Positions 1-6,819 of a stretch of 22,002 bases of DNA are shown here, piece after piece. A model generated the notes under the pieces. It was given only the letters and a program-made list of their open reading frames with translations. It made no database searches and was not told the DNA's origin. The stretch lies in contig JAQTNP010000005.1 in the NCBI GenBank assembly GCA_028713795.1, positions 1-22,002 on the forward strand. Reading direction: 5' to 3'. Position 1 is the first letter of the stretch. Every line of letters begins with the position of its first letter. The DNA comes from Minisyncoccota bacterium. Lineage in GTDB: Bacteria; Patescibacteriota; Minisyncoccia; Minisyncoccales; PEYH01. Both the position numbers and the translations under genes were made by a program.

Positions 1-435
1 ATAGTTCCCGGAGGAGGAGTTGCTCTTTTAAGAGCATCTCAGGCATTAGAAGCTGAAGCTAATAGGTTAGAGGAAGAAGCCCAGAAGAATAACAATGAGA
101 TAGGAAGAGAAATTAGAACAGGAATTGCTATTCTTAAAAAAGCAATTGAATCTCCAATTAGACAAATTGCTTTAAATTCCGGGGTTGATGATGGAGTAGT
201 GGTAGCTACAATTAAAGATAATAATGATCCTAACTTCGGATATAATGCTTTAACCTTGCAATATGTTGATTTAATCAAGGTAGGGATCATTGATCCTACT
301 AAAGTTGTAAGGTCAGCATTAGAAAATGCAGCTTCTGCTGCAGCTACAATGCTTACAACTGAAGCAACTGTAACTGAAATACCTGACAAGGATAAAAAGG
401 AAATGAATCCCCAATTCAGTCCAGAAGGTTATTAA
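1..435 (+). CDS. groEL: Chaperonin GroEL, C-terminal part (5' end outside window)
   Basis: The open frame runs from base 1 to TAA at 433-435 and translates to the last 144 residues of a 60-kDa chaperonin. Recognisable parts are the IVPGGGVALLRA segment, the GREIRTGIAILKKAIESPIR helix region, and the closing equatorial-domain stretch that includes YVDLIKVGIIDPTKVVRSAL. GroEL folds cytosolic proteins in an ATP-driven double ring. The usual Gly-Gly-Met tail is absent: the protein ends NPQFSPEGY, a polar tail that would line the cavity floor differently. A strong terminator follows 21 nt after the stop, so this is the end of a transcription unit. The gene start and any groES are outside the window. 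Confidence 0.95.
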   Translation: MVPGGGVALLRASQALEAEANRLEEEAQKNNNEIGREIRTGIAILKKAIESPIRQIALNSGVDDGVVVATIKDNNDPNFGYNALTLQYVDLIKVGIIDPTKVVRSALENAASAAATMLTTEATVTEIPDKDKKEMNPQFSPEGY

Positions 436-456
436 AAAGAATTATAAAGAATAGAA

Positions 457-484
457 ACAACCCCCAAAGAAAGGGGGTTGTTTT
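457..484 (+). terminator. Rho-independent terminator after groEL
   Basis: A 9-bp perfect stem (457-465 ACAACCCCC with 473-481 GGGGGTTGT) with a 7-nt loop, followed by a short T run. Confidence 0.9.
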
Positions 485-535
485 GGTATTGCATTTAGTG
501 TAGGGTATGAATTGGAGGTGGTCGAGGTGGAGAAA

Positions 536-682
536 ATGTCTCTCTTGATCGTTTTTGGCATCGTGGTCATGGTAGTAGCAGGAACGATGTTGTCCGTTTC
601 ACATAACGAGTGTTGGATCTTCGGTTTGGTATCTGGGGCCGCGATATCTATTATCGCGGCAGGCAAGTGCCTCGATGACTAG
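536..682 (+). CDS. Small membrane protein, 48 aa, unknown function
   Basis: This short gene starts with ATG at 536, behind purine-rich SD-like stretches GGAGGTGG (514-521) and GAGGTGG (524-530), and stops with TAG at 680-682. The product has two hydrophobic segments (about residues 2-18 and 26-42) separated by a polar turn with His, Asn and Cys, and ends KCLDD. It is therefore probably a two-pass membrane hairpin. The coding sequence is visibly richer in G+C than its neighbours and has an SD, which most genes here lack. It shares those traits with the small genes at 7386, 7738 and 15035. A GTG at 527 in the same frame is an alternative start. I do not recognise the family. A hammerhead ribozyme lies 40 nt downstream, where a terminator would be expected. 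Confidence 0.6.
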   Translation: MSLLIVFGIVVMVVAGTMLSVSHNECWIFGLVSGAAISIIAAGKCLDD

Positions 683-697
683 TACCTTGATGAGTTG

Positions 698-721
698 GGA
701 GGACCTCTTTGTAAAACCTCC
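698..721 (+). other. Stem-loop directly 5' of the hammerhead
   Basis: GGAGG (698-702) can pair with CCTCC (717-721), leaving a 14-nt loop. The helix would abut stem III of the ribozyme at 722 and could stack on it. It is only 5 bp, so it may be incidental. Confidence 0.4.
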
Positions 722-774
722 ATTGCTCTCTTGATGTGTGTCAGGACTGATGAGCCCAAAAGGGCGAAAGCAGT
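722..774 (+). ncRNA. Hammerhead self-cleaving ribozyme (type III)
   Basis: All conserved core bases are present in the right order. Stem III is ATTGCT (722-727) with AGCAGT (769-774). C728 is the cleavage-site base, in a CUC triplet. Stem I is TCTTGAT (729-735) with GTCAGGA (740-746), 7 bp including two G-U pairs, with a GTGT loop. CTGATGA fills 747-753. Stem II is GCCC (754-757) with GGGC (762-765), with an AAAA loop. GAA is 766-768, and A769 pairs with U727. Stems I and II are closed and III is open, which makes it type III. Cleavage is predicted between 728 and 729, giving a 5'-OH product starting at U729. It lies 40 nt after the stop of the small gene at 536-682 and so falls in its 3' region. 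Activity is inferred from the fold. Confidence 0.88.
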
Positions 775-839
775 TGACAAGAATAGTTTGGTTATTAATT
801 CCCGAATTTATAATGAATAGAAAGAACTGTGCAAAACTA

Positions 840-870
840 TTGACACGGTTTTTTTATTTAATTGTATAAT
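840..870 (+). promoter_or_regulatory. Sigma-70-type promoter for the gene at 899
   Basis: TTGACA at 840-845 and TATAAT at 865-870 are both consensus. The 19-nt spacer is longer than the 17 nt optimum. The expected start of transcription is near 877, giving a leader of about 22 nt. Confidence 0.7.
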
Positions 871-898
871 ATATTAAAGCACAATTAATCTCAAAACC

Positions 899-1798
899 AT
901 GCGTAATAATGATAAGCTAGGAAGAGATGTGTTTTTTATCATAATCTTCCTTGTTTTAGCTTTAATCGTAGTGTATTTTTTGGCCTATAAAGATTTTGAT
1001 CTTGGTCAAATGCAGGGAGCTATAAGTACTGCTAAGAGCAAATATATAAAGATTAGTTTTGCGGGAAGCAGCGGAACGGGCTCTATTCAAAGAAGTCCAT
1101 TGGGCAGTAATTGCACTTTTACTAAAACAACCAACAAATGCTATTATCCCGCAGGAACAACGGTAACTCTGACAGCTGTACCGGATAACGATTCATCTTT
1201 CAATAATTGGACAGGTGCCTGCAATGGAACAAACCCAATATGCACCCTTAAGGTAAGCAAATCCGTTTCGGTCAAGGCAGTATTCAATGTTAATTCAATT
1301 AAAGGAATGAGTAAGATTACTGTGTCTGCCAGGGGCCCTGGCAGGATTGAAAGTAATTCTACATGGATAGGTATTGATTGTCCGGGAAAATGCGAAGGTT
1401 TTGCTAATTCTCAAATGGGACAAGTAATATTAACAGCAAATCCTAAATCTGGATCTGTTTTTGTTAAATGGGTTGGAGATTGTAAAACGATAAGAAGCAA
1501 TACTTGCAATTTGGGTCTTGTAAGTCAGGATAAATATGCGGCGGCAACATTTTGCTCCAATGAATGCAACAAGAATGGAGAAAGAAGATGTTCAAGTACA
1601 AATACTTATCAAATTTGTCAAACCGATCCAAGCATGAATCGTAAATGCCTAGTATGGAGCAAACAGAAAACCTGCGGGAGTGGCACAGGCCAAACAAATT
1701 GCGGCTATGGAAGATGCACATCAAAACAGAAACCGCAATGGTATTGTTCTGATAATAATTGTACATACACTTGCTCTACTTCTTCCAACTGCAAATAA
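899..1798 (+). CDS. Membrane-anchored surface protein with InlB-type repeats
   Basis: This 299-aa protein has a short basic N-terminus, one hydrophobic helix at about residues 13-31, and then an extracytoplasmic part. Two copies of a divergent InlB B-repeat-like unit follow (about 48-110 and 118-195). Each has the pattern GxGxI...C...AGTTVTLTAVPD...F..W.G.C...C...V.A.F, with paired Cys that probably form disulfides. The last 85 residues are a separate Cys-rich region (NECNKNGERRC, CGYGRC, CSDNNCTYTC). Such units are common in bacterial cell-surface and adhesion proteins, so a role at the cell surface is likely; the ligand is unknown. The gene has its own promoter upstream, and the next promoter starts just after its stop, so it is probably a single-gene unit. 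Confidence 0.8.
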   Translation: MRNNDKLGRDVFFIIIFLVLALIVVYFLAYKDFDLGQMQGAISTAKSKYIKISFAGSSGTGSIQRSPLGSNCTFTKTTNKCYYPAGTTVTLTAVPDNDSSFNNWTGACNGTNPICTLKVSKSVSVKAVFNVNSIKGMSKITVSARGPGRIESNSTWIGIDCPGKCEGFANSQMGQVILTANPKSGSVFVKWVGDCKTIRSNTCNLGLVSQDKYAAATFCSNECNKNGERRCSSTNTYQICQTDPSMNRKCLVWSKQKTCGSGTGQTNCGYGRCTSKQKPQWYCSDNNCTYTCSTSSNCK

Positions 1799-1801
1799 CT
1801 C

Positions 1802-1830
1802 TTGTTTTCTATAGTTATTTAATGTATAAT
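1802..1830 (+). promoter_or_regulatory. Promoter for lemA-htpX
   Basis: TTGTTT (1802-1807), a 17-nt spacer and TATAAT (1825-1830) lie immediately after the preceding gene and 22 nt before the lemA start. Confidence 0.7.
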
Positions 1831-1852
1831 CCAATTAATTCATAATAAATAT

Positions 1853-2410
1853 ATGAGTACACTTTTGATAGTAATTATCGCTGTTATAGCGGTAATAGTT
1901 ATTGCAGCCATATCAATCTTTAACAGATTAGTCCGTCTTAGAATGAGGAGCAAAGAGGCCTGGTCTGATATAGATGTCCAATTAAAGAGGAGATACGATT
2001 TAATCCCTAATTTAATTGAAACAGTTAAGGGCTATGCAACTCATGAAAGAGAGTTATTTGAAAAAGTAACTCAGGCAAGAGCTGCTGCTATGGGAGCAAC
2101 AGGAATAGAAGAAAAAGGAAAAGCAGAAAATGCTTTAAGCCAGACATTGAAATCATTATTTGCAGTATCAGAGAACTATCCTGAATTAAAGGCATCTGTC
2201 AATTTCCTTGAATTGCAAAAGGAATTAGCAGACACAGAAGACAAAATACAGGCATCCAGGAGATTCTACAATGCTAATGTTAGAGATCTCAATATTGCAA
2301 TAGAGAGTTTTCCGTCTAATATTTTTGCTAAGATATTCGTATTTAAGAAAATGGATCTGTTTGAGATAGAAGAAGCTGCCCAAAGAGAAGTTCCAAAAGT
2401 GCAGTTTTAA
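1853..2410 (+). CDS. lemA: LemA family protein
   Basis: This 185-aa protein has the normal LemA length and architecture. An N-terminal membrane helix (about residues 3-24) is followed by the family segment AWSDIDVQLKRRYDLIPNLI and then a helical domain that includes YPELKASVNFLELQKELADT and the RRFYNANVRDLN signature. LemA proteins are inner-membrane proteins with a helical bundle; their exact role is unknown, but they are very often encoded next to the HtpX protease, as here (30-nt gap, same strand). The two genes are probably co-transcribed from the promoter at 1802-1830 and may act together in membrane-protein quality control. Confidence 0.93.
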   Translation: MSTLLIVIIAVIAVIVIAAISIFNRLVRLRMRSKEAWSDIDVQLKRRYDLIPNLIETVKGYATHERELFEKVTQARAAAMGATGIEEKGKAENALSQTLKSLFAVSENYPELKASVNFLELQKELADTEDKIQASRRFYNANVRDLNIAIESFPSNIFAKIFVFKKMDLFEIEEAAQREVPKVQF

Positions 2411-2440
2411 TTGGGATTTAAAAGTAAATAGCATTACTAT

Positions 2441-3319
2441 ATGCCCACTTTATATTCCGCAGCTGCTTCCAATACTAGAAAAACATGGATATTAATATCA
2501 ATTTTTTTGATATTGATTATCTTTATCGGTTGGATTCTGTCACAAGCATATGAAAGCGCGGATCTTTTGATTTACGCCACTGTGTTTGCCATATTAACAA
2601 GCATTGGGGGATATTGGTTCTCAGATAAGCTGGTATTGGCAATGGCTAGGGCAAAACCTGTAAAACATGATGATTATCCTGATTTGTATCATGTCGTAGA
2701 AAACTTAAGCATTACAGCAGGGCTTCCAATGCCAAAGGTATACATCATTGATGAAGCTCAGCCCAATGCTTTTGCTACAGGAAGGGATAAAAAGCATGCA
2801 GTAGTGGCTGTAACCAGAGGATTATTGGAAAGATTGGATAAGCCGGAATTAGAAGGGGTAATAGCCCATGAAATGTCGCATATCAAAAACAAAGATATAT
2901 TGCTGGGAACAGTAATAGTTGTTTTTACAGGTATTATTGTTAATATATCAGATTTATTCTGGAGAATGGGAAGAAGATCCAAAAGCAGGGATAGTCAAGG
3001 AGGAAATATATTGCAGATTGTTGCCATTGTTTCAATGATTTTAGCTCCGATAGCTGCTATGTTAATCAAGCTTGCAATTTCAAGGAAAAGAGAATTTCTT
3101 GCAGATGCTTCGGGAGCATTGCTTACCAGATATCCTGACGGATTAGCCAGGGCATTGCAAAAAATATCTCAAGATCCTACTCCGATGAGGAGCGCAAAAA
3201 ATGCTACTGCCCATCTTTACATTATTAATCCTTTTAAAGGCAAAAGCTTGGCCAATTTCTTTATGACTCACCCTCCGACAGAGCAGAGGATTAAAGCGTT
3301 GATGGATTTAAAGATTTAA
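2441..3319 (+). CDS. htpX: HtpX-type membrane zinc metalloprotease (M48B)
   Basis: This 292-aa protein has the usual HtpX length. The zinc-binding HExxH motif is HEMSH at residues 143-147, and the third zinc ligand is Glu218 in the REFLADASGA segment. Hydrophobic helices lie at about 16-34, 41-60, 158-176 and 195-214, and the active site faces the cytosol in this family. The C-terminal FFMTHPPTEQRIKAL stretch is also typical. HtpX degrades damaged or misfolded membrane proteins. It follows lemA by 30 nt in one operon. Confidence 0.95.
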   Translation: MPTLYSAAASNTRKTWILISIFLILIIFIGWILSQAYESADLLIYATVFAILTSIGGYWFSDKLVLAMARAKPVKHDDYPDLYHVVENLSITAGLPMPKVYIIDEAQPNAFATGRDKKHAVVAVTRGLLERLDKPELEGVIAHEMSHIKNKDILLGTVIVVFTGIIVNISDLFWRMGRRSKSRDSQGGNILQIVAIVSMILAPIAAMLIKLAISRKREFLADASGALLTRYPDGLARALQKISQDPTPMRSAKNATAHLYIINPFKGKSLANFFMTHPPTEQRIKALMDLKI

Positions 3320-3356
3320 TGAGACCTTAAGGGCAATAAATTATTTAATAAATAAA

Positions 3357-4067
3357 ATGGGTTTTAATTTTACCCAAACAAAAAAATTAAAATATCCCTT
3401 AAAAAGTCATCGTAAACCAATCATTATTCCTAAACAATCTGGAGATCTAGCAGAATTTATGGGAATTGTATTTGGAGACGGTGGGATTAATAATGATTGG
3501 CAATTAATAATTACACTTAACTCTCTTGCTGATAAAGAGTATTCCTTATATGTTGAAGATTTAATAAAGAGATTATTTAAAGTCCGAGTTTACAAAAGAA
3601 AGAGGGCAAACGAGAATACTTTGGCACTAATTTGTTCAAGCACGACTTTAGTTGATTTTATGGTCGACAAGGGAGCTGTCAGGGGAAATAAAATTAAACA
3701 AAACATTAATATCCCTAATTGGATTCTAAAAAATAGAACCCGTAGAAAAAGATTTGTACGTGGTGTTGTAGATACAGACGGCGGATTATTTATACATAGG
3801 CACTTGTGTTATAATAAGCCATATTGTAATATCGGTTTATGCTTTACTAGTTATTCTCTTAGATTAATAGAATCAGTAAAGGAGATATTAGACGAATTGG
3901 GAATAAAAAGTTATATTACAGATAGAAAGCGTAGAATATATATTTATAGTGCGGATAGTATAAAACAGTATTTGGAGCTTGTCGGCTCAATGAATCCTAG
4001 AATAAATGGTAAATATCGAGATTGGTTGAATAAACATTCTGATTGGAAGGGTGCAAGAGCGGTTTAA
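3357..4067 (+). CDS. LAGLIDADG homing endonuclease
   Basis: This 236-aa protein carries two LAGLIDADG-type motifs: LAEFMGIVFGDGG at residues 31-43 with acidic Asp41, and RFVRGVVDTDGG near 132-143 with Asp139 and Asp141. That makes it a single-chain two-motif DNA endonuclease. No self-splicing intron or intein host is visible around it, so it looks free-standing. The last codons, encoding about GARAV, and the TAA stop at 4065-4067 lie inside the first 23 nt of the tRNA-Ser gene, so the tRNA supplies the end of the reading frame. This suggests the gene landed against the tRNA 5' end and lost its own stop. The target site is not known. Confidence 0.85.
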   Translation: MGFNFTQTKKLKYPLKSHRKPIIIPKQSGDLAEFMGIVFGDGGINNDWQLIITLNSLADKEYSLYVEDLIKRLFKVRVYKRKRANENTLALICSSTTLVDFMVDKGAVRGNKIKQNINIPNWILKNRTRRKRFVRGVVDTDGGLFIHRHLCYNKPYCNIGLCFTSYSLRLIESVKEILDELGIKSYITDRKRRIYIYSADSIKQYLELVGSMNPRINGKYRDWLNKHSDWKGARAV

Positions 4068-4132
4068 TTGGCAGTCCTGGAAAGACTGTGTGGCAAAAAC
4101 CACCGCGGGTTCGAATCCCGCCCCTTCCGCCA
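4045..4132 (+). tRNA. trnS: tRNA-Ser (anticodon GGA)
   Basis: A complete 88-nt class II tRNA. Acceptor stem GGAAGGG (4045-4051) pairs with CCCTTCC (4122-4128). The D stem is CAA/TTG. The anticodon stem CAGTC/GACTG encloses the loop CTGGAAA, with anticodon GGA at 4079-4081. The long variable arm is GTGG/CCAC, and the T stem is GCGGG/CCCGC with loop TTCGAAT. Discriminator G4129 and CCA (4130-4132) are encoded. Its first 23 nt are also the end of the upstream endonuclease reading frame. Confidence 0.96.
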
Positions 4133-4258
4133 GTTGGAAAAAAGCAAGGTTATAAATTTAATCAACATAATAAAAAAGCCAAGCGTATTGAATGTTAAAA
4201 CTATAAATAACCAAAATTAAGGATGCTGTCTAAAAAATTCATATTATAGGAATTAAGA

Positions 4259-4762
4259 ATGAAAAAAATAATAGTTGTTAATGACAAAATACAAAAAAAC
4301 TATAGCTATGAATTGTCGGAAAAGATTGGCAATAATTTTAATCCTGAATTTAAACCCGACCTAAGCCCTAAAAAAATGCTTGAATTAGGAGTTTTTGGAG
4401 GAAAATATATGACTGATTGTAAAAAAGAGTTTCCTAAAGATTGGTTTTTAAAAGCTAAATTGTGTTCCAAAAGGCATGATCCCCATCTTAATTTATTTGG
4501 GGTAAATGCTAGCCAACCATTATCTGTTTGGAAGGAGAAAGGGTGGATTCATCCAAATGATCCAAGGGGTTGGTTTCAATGGTATTGTAGATATTATTTC
4601 GGTAGAAGGCATAAAGATGACCAAAGACAGATAAAAAGATGGAAAGCTATTAAAAGACACATCGCTCAGATTAAAAAGAATTGTTACCCTGGAGATCTAG
4701 ATTGTAGAAGAAAACAAAGACAAGCTGTTTTACATTGGGCCTATGATAGCAGGAAGATTTAA
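4259..4762 (+). CDS. Conserved protein of unknown function, 167 aa
   Basis: I do not recognise a named domain. The protein is soluble, with no signal or membrane segment, and rich in aromatic and basic residues. Dense motifs suggest strong conservation: FGGKYMTDCKKEFPKDWF (about 48-65), WIHPNDPRGWFQWYCRYYFGRR (about 96-117), and a Lys/Arg-rich tail with CYPGDLDCRRKQRQ. Trp, Arg and Cys spacing of this kind would fit nucleic-acid or metal binding, but that is a guess. A -10-like TATTAT precedes the ATG by 11 nt, suggesting its own promoter rather than read-through from the tRNA. Confidence 0.8.
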   Translation: MKKIIVVNDKIQKNYSYELSEKIGNNFNPEFKPDLSPKKMLELGVFGGKYMTDCKKEFPKDWFLKAKLCSKRHDPHLNLFGVNASQPLSVWKEKGWIHPNDPRGWFQWYCRYYFGRRHKDDQRQIKRWKAIKRHIAQIKKNCYPGDLDCRRKQRQAVLHWAYDSRKI

Positions 4763-4806
4763 AATATAGACAAAAATAATAATTAATGAAACAATATACT
4801 TATTCT

Positions 4807-5280
4807 ATGGAGAATAACTGTATTTTCTGCAAAATAGCATCCAAAAAGATAGAAACGCCAGGCGTTTTCTGGGAAGACGATGAGTTCATGGCTTTTTTGT
4901 CCATAGATCCTAACACAAAAGGTTTTTCCGTTGTTATTCCTAAAGAACACTATCCCAGCGATTTTTTAAAAATTCCAGATGATATTTTGCAAAGATTAAT
5001 CATTGCAGCTAAAAAAGCAGCATCAATTCTTGAAAAATATTTTGATGATGTTGGCAGAATAGGATTGATAATTGAAGGCATGGGGGTAAATCATGCCCAT
5101 ATCAAACTAGTGCCAATGCATGGCACAGAATCATTTAAGAAAGGAGAATGGAGACAAACCCTTAGCGGAAAAGAATTCTGGTTTGATAAATATGAAGGAT
5201 GGCTGTGTTCCGGAAGCGGACCAGCAGCAGATCCAAAAGATTTAAAACAACTAGCAGAAGAATTAAGAAAAATTAAATAA
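4807..5280 (+). CDS. HIT-like (histidine triad) protein
   Basis: The protein starts MENNCIFCKIASKK, the normal opening of HIT nucleotide hydrolases/transferases, and has the DPNTKGFSVVIPKEHY segment. The triad region reads NHAHIKLVP: His96 and the nucleophile His98 are kept, but the third position of HxHxH is Lys100. The chain is about 157 aa, with a C-terminal part longer than in small HINT proteins. It probably acts on nucleotide phosphoramidates or dinucleotides, with altered chemistry or specificity. I place the start at 4807 because family homology begins there and a -10 box (TATACT, 4795-4800) sits 6 nt upstream, implying a leaderless mRNA. The ATG at 4786 would add seven residues. Confidence 0.83.
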   Translation: MENNCIFCKIASKKIETPGVFWEDDEFMAFLSIDPNTKGFSVVIPKEHYPSDFLKIPDDILQRLIIAAKKAASILEKYFDDVGRIGLIIEGMGVNHAHIKLVPMHGTESFKKGEWRQTLSGKEFWFDKYEGWLCSGSGPAADPKDLKQLAEELRKIK

Positions 5281-5316
5281 AAAATATGAAAAACACATAC
5301 CAAAACCTTTTAAAAT
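5271..5316 (+). repeat. Direct repeat, left copy (flanks radical SAM block)
   Basis: These 46 bases match 6774-6819 with two mismatches; the first 27 are identical. The copy spans the end of the HIT gene and what looks like the first codons of rubrerythrin. Confidence 0.9.
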
Positions 5317-5357
5317 TTTGCCTAAGAATTAATGATTATCATAAATGCCTTTTATAA
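5286..5357 (+). pseudogene. 23-codon remnant of the rubrerythrin 5' end (or short peptide)
   Basis: ATG at 5286 opens MKNTYQNLLK, which matches the first ten residues of rubrerythrin at 6789 (MKNTHQNLLK) except for one residue. Similarity then ends, and the frame closes at TAA 5355-5357, overlapping the radical SAM start by 13 nt. The simplest reading is a leftover duplication of the rubrerythrin start made when the radical SAM block was inserted. Because a short peptide with one Cys at each end of its unique part sits directly before a radical SAM gene, a peptide-substrate role cannot be fully excluded. Confidence 0.6.
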
Positions 5358-6319
5358 AAGATGTTTACTGGAACATTAAGAAAAAGAATTATGAGCTTTT
5401 AAAGAGCATACATGAATTAAAATCTATTGGAATAGAGATTACCAATGCTTGCAACTTACATTGCAAGCATTGCTATATGAACTCTATCCAAAATAAATTT
5501 AAAGATAATCTTACTCAGGAAGAATGGATAAATTTTTTTATTGATTTAAGAAAAAATTTTGGAAACAAAGTACTTATACAGATAACTGGTGGAGAACCGT
5601 TGATAAGAGAAGATATATTTATTATCCTAAAAGAACTTAAGAATTTAGGATTTAAAATTTCATTAGCTACTAATGGTGTTTTATTAGATGATCAAAAACT
5701 TGATTTACTCTCACCTCTTTTAACGTCCTTGTCTATTAGCTTGGATGGATTTTCTAACAGCCATAATTATCTAAGAGATGGCAATACATATGATAAAGTT
5801 TTAGAAAATATTAAAAAATTAACAAGACATAATATAGAGTATTTAAGCATTAAAACAGTTATATATAAAAAAAACATAGAAGAATTGGCTCCTTTTTATC
5901 AATTTTTAAAAACTTTAAAAATTGATTTATGGCATGTTTTACCAATGGAATTGTTGGGCAGAGGAGTAATGAATAAACAAGAAGAACTTTCTAATCAAGA
6001 ATATGAAAAACTATGTTCTTTTATAGACAAAATAAAAAAAGATAAGGATAAGAATATGCGAGTAATGTTTGGTGAAGAAGCAGATTATTTTATGTCTGAC
6101 AATGCTTGCGATTGTCTAAAATATAAACTATGTAGCGCTGGGATATCTTCTTGTGGTATTCTATATAATGGGGATGTGGTTAATTGTATCCAAGAAGATA
6201 GATCCACATTATCTCCCCAGGGGAACATAAAGATAGAAAATTTTAAAAATATCTGGGATAATAAATTCTTAGAACATAGGTCATTAGATTATAGATATTG
6301 TATTAATCATAAAAAATAA
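5345..6319 (+). CDS. Radical SAM / SPASM-type protein
   Basis: This 324-aa protein has the radical SAM cluster CNLHCKHC (Cys36, Cys40, Cys43), which binds a 4Fe-4S cluster and S-adenosylmethionine. It is followed by the GGEP motif (TGGEPLIRED, about 79-88), SLDG, and the rest of the barrel. The C-terminal third (CDCLKYKLC, CGILYNGDVVNC) is like a SPASM/Twitch auxiliary-cluster domain. The protein stops at YRYCINHKK, so the last Cys group of a full SPASM domain is short or missing. Relatives modify peptides or act in heme and cofactor metabolism; the substrate is unknown. It is paired with the membrane protein 13 nt downstream, and both lie between direct repeats. Base composition is more A+T-rich than the flanking genes, fitting acquisition. 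Confidence 0.85.
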   Translation: MPFIKDVYWNIKKKNYELLKSIHELKSIGIEITNACNLHCKHCYMNSIQNKFKDNLTQEEWINFFIDLRKNFGNKVLIQITGGEPLIREDIFIILKELKNLGFKISLATNGVLLDDQKLDLLSPLLTSLSISLDGFSNSHNYLRDGNTYDKVLENIKKLTRHNIEYLSIKTVIYKKNIEELAPFYQFLKTLKIDLWHVLPMELLGRGVMNKQEELSNQEYEKLCSFIDKIKKDKDKNMRVMFGEEADYFMSDNACDCLKYKLCSAGISSCGILYNGDVVNCIQEDRSTLSPQGNIKIENFKNIWDNKFLEHRSLDYRYCINHKK

Positions 6320-6332
6320 AATAACCAATAAT

Positions 6333-6779
6333 ATGAAAAAACTATATGCTAAAGCTTTGTCTTCTGGATTAGCCTTATTATCCGGATTTAAAGGTGTTTC
6401 TGCTCAGGGGATTAATGATCCTACCGTGCCAAGTGGAGAGGCCGTGTTACGGCCAAACCTGAATAAGTTCAACAATATGTTTTTAGTCATTATTGCCATA
6501 CCCTTAGCTGTCATTTTAATCTTCAGCGCGAAATTAATAATAAAACATTTTTTTAGGCAAAGAAATATAAAAAGACTTATAACCTCGATAATACCGATGA
6601 TATTTTATATTGCAACATTGGTATTTGCTTATTTTTCCCTGAAGAGATATTTGCTTACCTATGGGTATTCATTTACAAGTGCAAGCCATATTCAAACACT
6701 TTTCCCAATATTGACTATAGTTTTTTTCTTGTGTGCTGTAATTACAACTATTATTGCTATTAAGAAGAACAAAAATTAA
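6333..6779 (+). CDS. Small membrane protein next to the radical SAM gene
   Basis: This 148-aa protein has an N-terminal signal-like segment (MKKLYAKALSSGLALLSGFK, cleavage possible after VSAQG). Three further membrane helices follow at about 49-69, 85-105 and 122-143, with basic residues between them. The short region after the signal (INDPTVPSGEAVLRPN) would lie outside the membrane. Similar small proteins occur as TrbC/VirB2-like or pilin-like membrane proteins, but the match is too weak to name. It follows the radical SAM gene by 13 nt and its stop codon lies inside the right-hand direct repeat. The C-terminal KNKN is written by sequence that elsewhere forms the end of the HIT gene. Confidence 0.75.
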   Translation: MKKLYAKALSSGLALLSGFKGVSAQGINDPTVPSGEAVLRPNLNKFNNMFLVIIAIPLAVILIFSAKLIIKHFFRQRNIKRLITSIIPMIFYIATLVFAYFSLKRYLLTYGYSFTSASHIQTLFPILTIVFFLCAVITTIIAIKKNKN

Positions 6780-6819
6780 ATAAAAAATATGAAAAACACA
6801 CACCAAAACCTGTTAAAAG
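6774..6819 (+). repeat. Direct repeat, right copy (start of rubrerythrin)
   Basis: Partner of 5271-5316. It contains the stop of the membrane-protein gene and the first codons of rubrerythrin. Mismatches with the left copy are C6801 versus T5298 and G6812 versus T5309. Confidence 0.9.

Noticed and set aside
442..666. Minus-strand 74-aa reading frame
   Set aside because: It runs opposite to the SD-led 48-codon gene and across the groEL terminator, with low-complexity Thr/Ile content and no start signal.
4045..4132. Intron inside tRNA-Ser hosting the endonuclease
   Set aside because: The tRNA is uninterrupted; the endonuclease overlaps only its 5' end from outside.
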